A stretch of DNA of 64,000 bases from Anodontia alba (Eukaryota; Mollusca; Bivalvia; Lucinida; Lucinidae). Positions 42,040 through 52,454 of this stretch are shown in pieces. The position numbers were made by a program, and so were the translations under genes. The notes under the pieces were generated by a model that saw nothing but the letters and a program-made list of their open reading frames with translations, searched no databases and was not told the DNA's origin. The DNA is taken from NCBI GenBank assembly GCA_964016985.1, contig OZ024831.1:19764195-19828194 (forward strand). Reading direction: 5' to 3'. Each line of letters starts with the position of its first letter. Position 1 is the stretch's first letter.

Positions 42040-42250
42040 CTCAATCACAACTGCAGCAGACGACATTTTGAGATATTTTTTTGTTGTTTTTTTTTTTCAA
42101 ATAAAATGAGTCTTGACATTTCATGTGAAACGTCTGCCAAGTAGACGATACACATGAAATGTCAAGACTTGTTTTCTCTGAAAAATAAAAATAAAGAAAA
42201 GAAAAAAATAGAATGCAATCTGCTGCAAATTTTGCTTGGCGCTTTAAGGG
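42040..42250. mobile_element. TTAA-flanked MITE, family F, core 3
   Basis: Shares TTAA 42036-42039 with the family G copy on its left and TTAA 42251-42254 with the family F copy on its right. Core arms TCTTGACATTTCATGTGAAA and ACACATGAAATGTCAAGACT. Inverted relative to its right neighbour. Confidence 0.85.
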
Positions 42251-42254
42251 TTAA

Positions 42255-42440
42255 AGTGCCAAGCAAAATTTGCAGCAGATGAAGTCTAAAAAGATATTTT
42301 TCATAGAAAATAAGTCTTGACATTTCCTGTGAATTGTCTGCTTGGCAGACAATTCACATGAAATGTCAAGACTTGTTTTCTATGAAAAGTAATAAAAATA
42401 AAGATGTCGTCTGCTGCAGTTGTGACTGGCTCTTTAAGGA
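42255..42440. mobile_element. TTAA-flanked MITE, family F, core 3
   Basis: Starts AGTGCCAAGCAAAATTTGCA directly after the shared TTAA, having lost the CCCTTA terminus; ends GGCTCTTTAAGGA before TTAA 42441-42444. The hairpin TGAATTGTCTGCTTGGCAGA and complement is nearly perfect. Confidence 0.85.
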
Positions 42441-42827
42441 TTAACTAATGAAGATACTGCTATCATTAATAGATCAATTCCAGTGTCTGTATGTGGTAAT
42501 TGTATTAGGAGTAGAGTAGACGTATTTATCTGTGTGTCTCAGATTTAGTATGTGCATCATAATTGTGTGTCAGATATTTAGTATGTGCATCATGACTGTG
42601 TCTGATATTTAGTATGTGTGTCATGATTGTGTGTCTGATATTTAGTATGAGCTTCATATCAGTATTATACTACATGATCAGCTTGACTTTGTTGATGTGT
42701 TAATACCTGTGATTTTATTTCACAGATATATTTTTGAACAAAAAAATATAAATAAATAAATAAAAAAACAAAAAATAACAAATAACAAATAACTCGGATA
42801 GTTGTTTTCTTTTACACAGTAATACCA

Positions 42828-43070
42828 AGGGCCCTGTTGTTCAAAACTAACGATGTTGTTAGTTAACGTTTCGTTAAATCTTAGATCATTTAATACGAGA
42901 TATATGCTAATATTTTTGCTGAAAAAATGTGAGTAGCTTTTGCATTTGCAAAAGCTACTCACATTTTTTCAGCAAAAATACCTGTGAATTAGATATTGTA
43001 CTTACTAGAACAGTTAACATTTTGACCACTAATGAGCTCGTTAAGCTGATGCTTTGAACAGCTGTACCTA
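42828..43070. mobile_element. Foldback MITE, family K, intact core
   Basis: GGGCCCTGTTGTTCAAAACT at the left; ATGCTTTGAACAGCTGTACC at the right. Core GAGTAGCTTTTGCATTTGC pairs with GCAAAAGCTACTCACATTTT. Confidence 0.8.
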
Positions 43071-43086
43071 GGTATTGAAACAAATG

Positions 43087-43301
43087 AGCCATGTTAGAAA
43101 ACGTACCCTCTGACATGTGCACCCAAGAAGATGCATATCAGCCTGATCAGTCCTCATTGTCCGTATGAAGAAACTTTGCATCCTTGGCTATCCAAAATGT
43201 ACCCACTGAAAAGTCTGATGAGACTTTAGAGAATGCGCAGGCTGAATCTTTGCTGGGCGCACATGACTGAAGGTATGTTTTCTGACTTTGTCACTCAAAT
43301 G
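43087..43301. mobile_element. Foldback MITE, family H, diverged
   Basis: GAGCCATGTTAGAAAACGTA, TTTGCATCCTTGGCTATCC, GAATGCGCAGGCTGAATC and GGTATGTTTTCTGACTTTG. Confidence 0.65.
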
Positions 43302-43309
43302 GTTTTGAG

Positions 43310-43490
43310 CCAATGGCATAGACACAGATCAAACTCAGCAACTGATCAGGGTGTTCTCTGTTTACGAGTAATACAGCAGTTGTTTGAGAAGCAACAACAG
43401 AAAGTAAAATGGACTTGTTCAGATTTTAGGAAAAGAAAGATAAGGAGTCAATGAGTCCCAATATGTAGTGTAAATATGGTAAACAGGGCA
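43310..43490. mobile_element. Family P repeat, decayed
   Basis: CACAGATCAAACTCAGCAAC, CTGTTTACGAGTAATACAGC and AAATGGACTTGTTCAGATTT, ending CCCAATATGTAGTGTAAATA. Confidence 0.45.
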
Positions 43491-43741
43491 GGGCTTCATC
43501 TGACAGGTGACCTTGACTGAGGGAGGTCACTACACTATATATGGAGTAAAGGTAGTCTTTACAGTCATCACACAGCACTTAAAACCGGCTGCAGTGAATC
43601 AAATAAAAAACCTGTGAACAATTGGCAAGTATTGAATAAACAAATATATACCCTGGCCTGCTCAGCTGCATATATGTAGACCTGCAGCTGTTTGCATACA
43701 AGCTGCATCTTAATGTCTCGACAACCTGTTAACAAGGTTAA

Positions 43742-43827
43742 TCCTTAAAGCACCAAGCAAACTTTGTAGCAGACATTCTTTTTTTTTTTTTTTTTTCAGA
43801 AAATTAGTTGACATTTCATGTGAACAC
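43742..43827. mobile_element. Family F left-end fragment
   Basis: TTAA at 43738-43741, then TCCTTAAAGCACCAAGCAAA; truncated after one core arm by the SINE that follows at about 43853. Confidence 0.6.
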
Positions 43828-43852
43828 TATTTAATACTCAGATGTTTATTTG

Positions 43853-44135
43853 ATTTGGATTTTCACAGCCCAGTCAACACTGTTAAGGTCAAGTTGAGCC
43901 AGACAGTCAATCTAACACTTTTTCCAGGGCAAGCTTAGTCCTCCAAGCAGTTAACCAGTACTATGCACATACTTTTGCCAGTAACTGACAACTGCCATTC
44001 TTGAATCAGCAGAAGGGGGAGAATGACCCCAGAAATTATTTTAGGATAAATTTCCATGAAAGTGATATGGCTGAGCTTCGATCCCTGGATCTGCAGTCAG
44101 ACACGGTACAAACTGCTATGGAGCCTGGCTTTTAT
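43853..44135 (-). mobile_element. tRNA-derived SINE, family S, subtype b
   Basis: On the minus strand the head reads CTCCATAGCAGTTTGTACC, then GATCCAGGGATCGAAGC (weak B box), and the body carries GGCAGTTGTCAGTTACTGGC. 3' end TGACTGGGCTGTGAAAATCC. The head differs from the copies at 2896 and 48413 but matches 55183-55502. Confidence 0.75.
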
Positions 44136-44163
44136 GCAGATGACCTACAGTAATAACCCTTAA

Positions 44164-44369
44164 CCCTTGTCAAGCTGAATAAATTAAGATGCCACACCCA
44201 CTTCTAATTTTCAGCCAATCAGATTACTTGATCCGGACTTTTGCTATAAATTCACAGACTTAATGGCAAACAGTGCAGATCCAGATCAGTTGGCTTCTTC
44301 AGAAGCCAACTGATCTGGATCTATACTGTTTGCAAAGGCGGGGTATATCCGGGTTCAGCAGGACAAGGG
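44164..44369 (+). mobile_element. TTAA-flanked MITE, family E, core 2
   Basis: TTAA at 44160-44163 and 44370-44373. CCCTTGTCAAGCTGAATAA to CAGCAGGACAAGGG. Inner GCCACACCCACTTC and AGCCAATCAGATTAC precede the hairpin GATCAGTTGGCTTCTTCAG and its complement. Confidence 0.9.
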
Positions 44370-44374
44370 TTAAG

Positions 44375-44500
44375 TATTTGAACAGACAGACCTGAGCAAA
44401 CAGTGCAGACTTATGTAAGACATTGGAGAATGTGATATTTGAATAGGGCCTACACTATATGGCACCCAACCAGCAGTTTTTAGACAAGTCACATATAGAA
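44375..44500. mobile_element. Family P fragment
   Basis: ACAGACAGACCTGAGCAAAC, AGTGCAGACTTATG and CCAACCAGCAGTTTTTAGAC; no good hairpin. Lies between two family E copies. Confidence 0.45.
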
Positions 44501-44509
44501 AAACTTTAA

Positions 44510-44714
44510 CCCTTGTCCTGCTGAATAAATAAAGATGCCACGCCCACTTCTAATTTCTAGCCAATCAGATTACTTGATCCATGTTTTTGATAGAAACTCA
44601 CATATTAAATGACAAACAGTGCAGATCCAGATCAGTTGACTTCTTCAGAAGCCAACTGATCTTGATCTACACTGTTTGCTAAGACAGGGCATGTCGTGTT
44701 CAACAAGAGAAGGG
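44510..44714 (+). mobile_element. TTAA-flanked MITE, family E, core 2
   Basis: TTAA at 44506-44509 and 44715-44718. CCCTTGTCCTGCTGAATAA to CAACAAGAGAAGGG. GCCACGCCCACTTC and AGCCAATCAGATTAC present. Confidence 0.9.
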
Positions 44715-45165
44715 TTAAGACGAGGTAAGGAGTAAAAGTGCCCAATATTTAGAAGATTGTTGTTTGCCTGGAGAAATATTTCTGACAGGACAGGTAGATG
44801 TGATACTTCACTTCTTGCCCTCCATTGTATAATGCAGTCCTACTCAAAACATTAAAGCATTGAGAATTATCTGTGGATCAGCTGAATTCAGGGATTTGGG
44901 TGATTTTTGAGAAAAATAAAAAGTTCTGATTATGATGCAAGCAGTTGAAATATTTTTTTTGTTGTTGTGTTTTGTAGGTAGTGATAGGGGTGCAGGGTAT
45001 TTTCAGGGAATCTGGTAACCTGAACATTCCCAAACTTTGATACAAGAAAATGGTCATTATGCCACATGCAATCAGTGAAGGCCCCGATAAGCCTCACATC
45101 CCTACAGCCTGATCAGGCCTTCTGTCAGTAAATATATTCTACAGTATCAAATAAATTCTGTTAGT

Positions 45166-45443
45166 CATCATGAAAACATGCCTCTATAATTTTGACCCCC
45201 TTAAACCCCACTTTTATATAGTAAACTTGGGATTTACAGGGGTATACATTATTTTTCTTATTTTGCTAAAAAACAGACTGTGGGTACTCATTAGAACTGC
45301 CTTGACAATGTGGTTCTAACAAGTACCCATAATTTATGTTTTGAGTAGAAATGTGTAAAATAGATTGTTTTTTTTTATCTGAAAACTTTCTGTTTTTGGT
45401 GGTAAAATTTTCTATATATTTGAATAGGCGTGTTTTCATAATG
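45166..45443 (-). mobile_element. Foldback MITE, family A, core 1
   Basis: CATCATGAAAACATGCC to GGCGTGTTTTCATAATG. Core GGGTACTCATTAGAACTGCC with a mismatched partner (GTGGTTCTAACAAGTACCC). Confidence 0.82.
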
Positions 45444-45547
45444 GAACAATGCAAGCACTAATCAGACTGCCAGAAAATTCAGGCTGACCTGGGCTATAAC
45501 TGCAGGCATATGGTATTAGGAGCCTTTTCTTGCAATGTATATCATGT

Positions 45548-45910
45548 CAATATGAAAACATGCCTATTCAAATGTATTGAAAATTTCACCACCAAAAACT
45601 GCAAGTTTTCAGATAAAAATTCTGATATTTTTCTTATTTCTGCTCAAAAACATAGATTGTGGGTACTCATTAGAGCCGCCTTGATGAGAAAACATAGATT
45701 GTGGGTACTCATTAGATTGGCCTCAATAAGGCAGTTCTACAAGTACCCACAATCTATGGTTTTGAGCTTCAGGCAGTTCTAACGAGTACCCACAATCTAT
45801 GGTTTTGAGCAGAAATAAGAAAAATAATGTATACCCCTGTAAACCCCAGTTTTACTATATAAAAGTGGGGTTTAAGGAGGTCAAAATTATATAGGCATGT
45901 TTTTGTGATG
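45548..45910 (+). mobile_element. Foldback MITE, family A, duplicated core arms
   Basis: CAATATGAAAACATGCC to GCATGTTTTTGTGATG. Inside, the left arm (AACATAGATTGTGGGTACTC) occurs twice and the right arm (GAGTACCCACAATCTATGG, with one copy slightly changed) occurs twice, order L-L-R-R. About 85 bp longer than other copies. Flanked by two similar copies of AGGCTGACCTGGGCTATAAC-type sequence. Confidence 0.82.
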
Positions 45911-46778
45911 AAATTCAGGCTGACCTGGGTTATCATTGCAGGCATATGGTATAAGGACCCTTTTCTTGCAATGTGTACATATCATGTAATTGCATGACTG
46001 CTGTGATAAAATAGCAATAAAAGAAACCACATGAACAAGGAGTGTGTTGCAATTCAATACTAATGGTTACTTTTCACCTTTAACAACAGCAGGAGATGAC
46101 ATTCTAAAATTATTATTATTATTTTTTTTTTTTTATCTTTCGAAGAAAATAAGGCTTAACTTTTCAACAGAACAGTCTGTTAGGCATTTTCTTTTCTCCA
46201 GAGAACATAAGGCTTGAGTTTTTATGGGATCTGTATGCTAGGCAATTTTTTTATCATTCAGTAAAATAAGTCATGATTTTTAATGTGAATCATCTGCTAT
46301 GCTCTTTTGACATCTTGTGAAAAGTTGGGGGTTTTTTTTGTCTGGTGCTTTACGAAAATGAAGTGAATTTACAAATTAGTCTTGTTATAATGTGAAACCT
46401 CTAGTCATTGGGTTTTAAAAAGGAAATATTTTCATTTCCCCATAATAAAAATGCCTGCAAATTATGCAAAAATGGATAGGGTAAGTAGGTAGATTGGAGA
46501 CAGACTTTCCACATGTTTCTCTAGTTCAAAATTTCTGCATTTTTCACAATATTGTTGTAAAAAAATGAATTATTAAAAATCAGTAAGGAAAAGTAAAAAA
46601 TATTTTCTTGAGATAAAATAATCCAAAATCAATTTACTATAATTCAGACCAATTATTGGCCATAAAATTAATTTTAGGGTAAATATTTGAAAATAAAGCA
46701 TTGAAATGAAAAGAAAATGGTTTCTGGTAAGATATAAACATCTTTCCAAGTGATGTTGAAAAGATAGTAAGCAACTGT

Positions 46779-47064
46779 GGTTGGGTGGTGCGAAGGTGTC
46801 ATGTATCTTTTGTCACCCGGGGCGTCCAGCTGATATTGGCTTATAGTTGGGCAAGGCCTGCTATCCTTGTAGCAGGTAAGGGTAGGGAGGTGATGTTTTT
46901 TATTTCTTCTGTTTCTTCACTTTCATTCCTGTTTCTCTTTCTTCCCTGTCCCTCCCTTTCATCTCTTCTGCTATCTCTTCTGTCTATTTTCTCCCTTTCT
47001 CTGGGAGACGACACAAAATGACCCACAAGGGTTGACGTGTCGTTAAACCCCAACTCAATCAATC
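46779..47064 (+). mobile_element. SINE-like element, family T, with target duplication
   Basis: Flanked by AAGCAACTGT at 46769-46778 and 47065-47074. Ends in GTTAAACCCCAACTCAATCA with a short TCAA repeat tail. The inner part is pyrimidine-rich (TTTCTTCCCTGTCCCTCCC). Related minus-strand copy at 51190-51435. The head is not clearly tRNA-like. Open frames across it are not genes. Confidence 0.8.
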
Positions 47065-47279
47065 AAGCAACTGTTTGTTGTTTTTTTTTTTTTGTTTTTT
47101 TTTTTGCAGCATGTGATGAGAAACAAGGCAGGGTATTTCTACTGCAGTTCATCCTTGTTTTATTCCTTCCTTTTCTGTTTTTGTCAGAGTGCTGTGATAA
47201 TGACGATAATATGAATGAGGTTTACGGAACCCTACACAGACCAAACAATTATGTGTACCTGGAACTGTATAAGGATTAA

Positions 47280-47485
47280 CCCTTGTCATGCTGAATAAAT
47301 TAAGATTCCACTCCCACTTCTGATTTTCAGCCAATCAAATTGCTTGATCCGGGTTGTTGATACAAATTCATATACTGAATGGCAAACAGTGCAGATCCAG
47401 ATCAGTTGGCTTCTTCAGAAGCCAACTGATCTGGATCTACACTGTTTTTAAAGGCAGGGTATATCCGGGCTCAGCAGGGCCAGGG
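47280..47485 (+). mobile_element. TTAA-flanked MITE, family E, core 2
   Basis: TTAA at 47276-47279 and 47486-47489. CCCTTGTCATGCTGAATAA to CAGCAGGGCCAGGG. Hairpin GATCAGTTGGCTTCTTCAG with complement. Confidence 0.9.
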
Positions 47486-47526
47486 TTAAGGGCAAGGTTG
47501 AGTACTCATAAACCACACTATTCTAA

Positions 47527-47715
47527 CCCTTGTCCTGCTGAACCTGGATATACCCTGTCAAACAGTGTAGATCCAGATCAGCTGGCTTCTGAAACAAACA
47601 GATCTGGATCTACACTTTGTCATTAAGTATTTGAATTTGTATTAAAAACTTGGATCAAGTATTCTGATTGGCTGAAAATTAAAGTGGGTGTGGCATTTAT
47701 TCAACATGACAAGGA
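47527..47715 (-). mobile_element. Family E, core 2, one arm shortened
   Basis: CTAA then CCCTTGTCCTGCTGAACC; right CAACATGACAAGGA then TTAA 47716-47719. GATTGGCTGAAAATTAAAGT and GGGTGTGGCA are the reverse of the CCAAT and CACCC-type blocks. 41 bp from the previous copy, opposite orientation. Confidence 0.82.
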
Positions 47716-47894
47716 TTAATATTGGCCATACTGAGGCAAAGTTTTTCTGTTGCAGTCCTCTTTTTGTTCATTTTTGTTCTGTTTTTGTTAGAGAGCTGTT
47801 TTTGTGGTTATTTCATGTCATTCAAACTATATCTGTTGCCTTAGGATGGTTGTGTTCCATGATTCTAGTCCTTTTTGGTTATCCCCATATTTAT

Positions 47895-48110
47895 ATGGGC
47901 CAGCACACAACAAACCAACAATAAGAATCAGAGCAGCCTGTACATCCACCCAGTATGGCAAGGGTTCTCATTTATCCCTCTTTGGATAGCCTCGAGGCTG
48001 TAGAAGGCACATGCAATTGGTGTAGACTCTGATCAGACTGTGCAGATGCTGAGTCTTCACTGGTCACACAAGTTTTATAGTAAATATTGTCATGCACTGG
48101 CTCATATCAT
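47895..48110. mobile_element. Family H-type variant repeat, decayed
   Basis: GGGCCAGCACACAACAAACC, GTATGGCAAGGGTTCTCATT, CTCTTTGGATAGCCTCG and GGTGTAGACTCTGATCAGAC; inverse order to the copy at 37225. Confidence 0.5.
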
Positions 48111-48271
48111 TTGCTGTCTGACTGAGGAAACCTTGGTTCCTTGGCTATGCACAGAAAAAAAGTGAAGACTTTGAGACTTCAGGTACTTGGGCTGATTTGC
48201 ACACCACACATCCAAAGTAACATTTTCTCTCCTTGAGGATCAAACGTCTGCTAGTTCTTAACCTGAGTTAA

Positions 48272-48774
48272 CCCATGTCCTGCTGAGCCCAGATATACCC
48301 TACATTTGCAAACAGTGAAGATCCAGATCAGTTGGCTTCTTCAGAAGCCAACTGATCTGGATCTGCACTGTTTGTCATACAGTATGTAAATTCATATCAA
48401 CAATCTGCATTATGTTTGTGTTGAGGTTTTACGGCCCAGTCAACCCAATTGGGTCATGTTGAGCGCGGTCAGTTTACCTACCCACACGTTTACTGGGCAA
48501 GCTTAGTCCTCTAAGTGGTTAACCAGTATTGAGCGCATTCTTTCGCCAGAAACTGACAACTGCCCTTCTTGAATCAGCGGAAGGGAGAGAATGACCGTAG
48601 AAAATATTTCATGATCAATCTCCACGAAAGAATGTTGCCGACCTCGGCAGGGATTGAACCCGCAACCTCCTGGTCTCCAGTCGGACGGCGCATCCAACAA
48701 TCTGCATTAAGTAATCTGATTGGCTGACAGTTAGAAATGGGTGTGGCATCTTAATCTTTTCAGCATGACAAGGG
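48272..48774 (-). mobile_element. TTAA-flanked MITE, family E, split by a SINE
   Basis: TTAA at 48268-48271 and 48775-48778. CCCATGTCCTGCTGAGCCC to CAGCATGACAAGGG. Core hairpin GATCAGTTGGCTTCTTCAGA at about 48325. The SINE at 48413-48694 and its target duplication interrupt the right half. Confidence 0.88.
48413..48694 (-). mobile_element. tRNA-derived SINE, family S, with 15-bp target duplication
   Basis: CAACAATCTGCATTA flanks both sides (48398-48412 and 48695-48709). On the minus strand it starts in the tRNA head (GGATGCGCCGTCCGACTGG), includes B box GGGTTCAATCCC, the body, and ends CCTCAACACAAACA. 5' truncated by about 30 bp compared with the copy at 2896. Confidence 0.92.
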
Positions 48775-48960
48775 TTAAATCTACATTTTACCCATGAATA
48801 CAGCACTGATCATTCAGCTCCAGTCATCTCGGAAGAGACAGTTTCAATAAAATGCCAAGCCCTGATTTCAAAATCTTTCAAGGAAAACTAAAAATAATAT
48901 CATTTTTAACCTGTAGCAATTAATCTATTTTAGTCAAGTATAAATATGGAACTTCATTAA

Positions 48961-49158
48961 CCCTGCTGAATAAATTAAAATGCCACGCCCTTTTCAAATT
49001 TTCAGCCAATCAGATTCCTTGATCCAGATTGTTGATACAAATTCACATTCTGAATGGCGAACAGTGCAGATCCAGATCAGTTGGCTTCTTAGAAGCCAAC
49101 TGATCTGGATCTACACTGATTGCAAAGGCAGGGTATATCCGGTTCAGCAGGACAAGGG
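48961..49158 (+). mobile_element. TTAA-flanked MITE, family E, core 2
   Basis: TTAA at 48957-48960 and 49159-49162. The left terminus has lost CTTGT (CCCTGCTGAATAAATT); right CAGCAGGACAAGGG. GCCACGCCCTTTTC and AGCCAATCAGATTCC present. Confidence 0.88.
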
Positions 49159-49271
49159 TTAAATGAAAATAGCTGTCATGCAAGTAAAATCAATATATAG
49201 CAATTTTCCTTCATAGGTAACCTTTTCCACTCTCTGTTCTCTCCTCATACCCCATATTCTGTATGGGTTGA

Positions 49272-49456
49272 GCATTAATATAAAGTTATCATTACTAATT
49301 CAGCAGACAACATATTTAAGATATTTTTTCCAGAAAATAGGCTTTGACATTTCATGAAAATTACAAAACAATTTGCATGAAATGCCAAAGCCTGTTTTCT
49401 GGGAAAAATATTTCAAAATATCTTCTGAAATGTTTACCCAGCATGCAGAGTGTTAA
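49272..49456. mobile_element. Family G, core 3
   Basis: AATTCAGCAGACAACATATT; hairpin GGCTTTGACATTTCATG with CATGAAATGCCAAAGCC; right TTTACCCAGCATGCAGAGTG then TTAA. Confidence 0.72.
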
Positions 49457-49627
49457 TGAGCTGTCATAATAATTAAGCTATGCTTTATGAAAAAAAGACC
49501 TTTGCAAATGTGAAAAGCAGACAGTAGATGATGCGTTTTTTGTATGATCTAAATAGTATTATAGGAGTGGTGGAATAAAGAAGTTGTTTGGGTTTATTTT
49601 TATACACTGCTCATGTTTGAATAGCTT

Positions 49628-50772
49628 TTTAGCTCACCTGAGCTGAAGGCTACTGTAGTTCATCCATCTATCTGTTCACACCTTTAAATGACTTCTCCTC
49701 TAAGACCCCTGGGCCCATTTTCTTCATGTAGAACCTTCTGTTTAAGGGGGGAGGGGGGGTGCGGAATTTTACAAATGGTGACGGTCGCCATGCCCATGCA
49801 AAAACACTTAAAAATCTTCTTCTCCAGAATCAAGAAAGCTTCGGGGCTGAATCTTGCTACATAACATCAAGGACTCAAGGTCTACCAAATTGTTCAAATG
49901 ATGACTGTAGGTTGACCTTTGACCTTTTTATGGCAAGGTCGAATTTGCATCCCTATTCATTTATATGGGGAAAAACGTTGAAGTCATTTTCTCAAAATGT
50001 ATTAAAGACTAACAGCTGAAGCTTACAATGTATGATTAAATTATTAAAACTTTTTGGTTACAACCAAAATTTTGTCCCCTGGGGGTTATCTGCCCTTGCC
50101 CCTGGGCTATAAACATGTATAAAACTGTGTAATTTTTATACGTCTTCTTCTCTAAAACCATCGGGCAATTTTCACCAGATTTCACTGTCAAAAAGATATT
50201 GACAATTTGTTTGAACGGTTGTGCACCATTGAACAAGATTGCCCCATGCCCATATGCAATTATGCCCAAATATGATAAAAACACTTAAAGATCTTCTCCA
50301 GAACCCAGAAAGTTTTACGGCTAAATCTTGGTATTTAGCATCGAGGACAGAAGGTCTACCAAGTTTATTCAAATGATAATACTAGATTGACCTTTGACCT
50401 TGTTAGAGCAAGGTTAAATTTGTGTCCCAATACATTTATATGGGGAAAATGTTGAAAAGTGAACAATGTTCACCAGATTTCACATGAGGCCTTCAGACAA
50501 AAGGATGTTGACAATTTGTATGGTAAAACACTTAAAAATCTTATTCTCCAGAACAAAGAAAGCTTTGGAGCTGAATCTTGGTATACGGAATCGGTGAATC
50601 AAAGTCTACTGTTTGTTCAATGATGATACTAGGATTACCTTTGACCTTTTTATGGTATGATCAGATTTGGTCCTAGTTGTTGTGGCAATACTAGAATAAA
50701 TTGCATGGCATTTGTAGATATGCAATATCTGTTTTTATCAGGTGAGTGCATCATGGCCCATGGGCCTCTTGT
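49628..50772. repeat. Dispersed element with internal partial tandem units
   Basis: Bounded by TTAGCTCACCTGAGC at the left and CAGGTGAGTGCATCATGGCC then GGGCCTCTTG at the right. Inside, AAAACACTTAAAAATCTTCT with AGAAAGCTT and GGGCTGAATCTTG recurs at about 49799, 50278 and 50525. Small open frames show no known domain. Confidence 0.6.
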
Positions 50773-51053
50773 TTACCCTAAGAATTGGAACAGACATGGG
50801 GTGAGGCCTGAGCAAACAGTGGAGACCAAGAGCAGAAGCATTGTTTAAAATCTTAATACACCAGTGTAATAAAGCTTGATTACATTATGTTGGATAATGT
50901 TACAGGATTCTGTTTGTAAAAACTCATTGTTTACTTCTAGGGAATAGGAATGTTGCAAGTAGACAACACATATAAATAAAACCAAACCCAAATTCGGTTC
51001 ATAAATTATGATAAACAGATTTTTTCATTCATGCCTTATTCATATGGTATTTA

Positions 51054-51518
51054 TTAATGCTTAGCCTGCTGGATACAATTTCAGCAGACGACATATTGAA
51101 ATATTTTTCTTATTTTTTCCAGAAAACAGGATTTGACATTACATGCAAATTGTTTTCAATGGATGGAGACAATTTGGATGAGTTGTCAATTGATTGAGTT
51201 GGGGTTTAACGACACTTCAACCTGTGTGGGTCATTTTGTGTCGTCTCCCAGAGAAAGGGAGAAGAGAGAGAAGAGATGGTAGAGGAGATGAAAGAGAGGG
51301 ACAGGGGAGAAAGGAAAATGAATGAAAGAGAAGGAACAGAAGAAATAAAAACATTCCCCTCTACCCTTACCTGCTGCAAGGACAGCAGGCCTTGCCTAAC
51401 TGTAAGCCAATATCAGCTGGACGACCTGGTGATGTATGAGTTGTCAAATCCTGTTTTCTGGAAAAAATATCACCAGTTTGTCATCTACTGAATTAACCAA
51501 GAGAGTGGTAAATGTTAA
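51054..51518. mobile_element. Family G, split by a SINE-like element
   Basis: TTAATGCTTAGCCTGCTGG at the left; CAAGAGAGTGGTAAATG and TTAA at the right. Core arms GGATTTGACATTACATGCAA and GAGTTGTCAAATCC are separated by the family T insertion. Confidence 0.78.
51190..51435 (-). mobile_element. SINE-like element, family T, with 12-bp target duplication
   Basis: ATGAGTTGTCAA at 51178-51189 and 51436-51447. The minus strand reads GGTCGTCCAGCTGATATTGG through a pyrimidine-rich middle to GTTAAACCCCAACTCAATCA. Confidence 0.88.
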
Positions 51519-51751
51519 ATGATAGTCCTTTGTCTGATAAGACACAATAGGTAATGAAATGTTTTCAAATATGGTAAGGAGTTTAGGTGTCCCAATATTT
51601 AGGGAAAAACTCAGCTTTCATGGTCAGCTCTTAAAAATCCACACTAGTAAGGATTTTTCTTTTGTCTGTTCCAACTAAAGCTGTAAATACTATAAGACAT
51701 TGTAAAAGAAAAAGGCTTAAATTATGAAATCAACGTTGAAAGTCAACTTAA

Positions 51752-51912
51752 CACTTAGCATGCTGGGTAAAAAATTTCTGCAGACAACACTTTAATGTAT
51801 TTTTCTTTTCTTTTTTTCTCAGAAAACAAGCTTTGACATTTCATAAATGTCTGTTTTCTGGAGAAAATAAGAAAACTATAATCAATTCATCATCTGCTGA
51901 GAATGGTAAAAG
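51752..51912. mobile_element. TTAA-flanked MITE, family G, one arm reduced
   Basis: TTAA at 51748-51751 and 51913-51916. CACTTAGCATGCTGGGTAAA at the left, AGAATGGTAAAAG at the right. The central part of the hairpin is deleted. Confidence 0.75.
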
Positions 51913-51916
51913 TTAA

Positions 51917-52118
51917 ACTAATGCTTAGTATGCTGGGTTTCAGCAGATGACACTTTGAAGTACTTTTTCTTACTTTTCCCTGAAAACAGGCTTTGACATT
52001 TCATGCCAAATGATTCCACGGGAGACAATTTGTATGAAATGTCAAAACTTGTTTTCTGGGGAATATAAGAAACATATCAATTTGTTGTCTGCTAAATTTG
52101 TCCAGAGAGTGGTAAAGG
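51917..52118. mobile_element. TTAA-flanked MITE, family G, core 3
   Basis: Shares TTAA 51913-51916 with the previous copy; right TTAA at 52119-52122. CTAATGCTTAGTATGCTGGG and CCAGAGAGTGGTAAAGG. Core GGCTTTGACATTTCATGCC with GTATGAAATGTCAAAACTTG. Confidence 0.82.
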
Positions 52119-52172
52119 TTAACAAAATGAGTAATCAGATTATGAAACTCATTTCATCAGATAAGACTTTAA

Positions 52173-52392
52173 CCCATTGTTTACTGAATAGACTCTCCCA
52201 CACTATGTATTGGAAGAGTCCAATTTCAATTTTAGGTCTGTCCGGCTATGAGATTTACATATTCCTAGAGAAAAATGGCTAAACTATTTGCAACCAGTGG
52301 AGACCCTGATCAGATGCCGCGTTCTGCGGCATCTAATCTGGGTCTGCACTGTTTGCCAATTACCCTTTTACTGGTCTACCGACTACAATGGG
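52173..52392. mobile_element. TTAA-flanked MITE, family D, core 2
   Basis: TTAA at 52169-52172 and 52393-52396. CCCATTGTTTACTGAATAG to CGACTACAATGGG. The hairpin GATCAGATGCCGCGTTCTGC with complement. Confidence 0.9.
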
Positions 52393-52454
52393 TTAAAATG
52401 GCATTCTTGAACAATTAATGATCGTTTAGATGTTAATACAGTTATCAATATACA

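Noticed and set aside
46785..47062. Serine/leucine-rich ORF with signal-peptide look
   Set aside because: Lies wholly within a SINE-like element with a target duplication and is not kept in the related copy at 51190.
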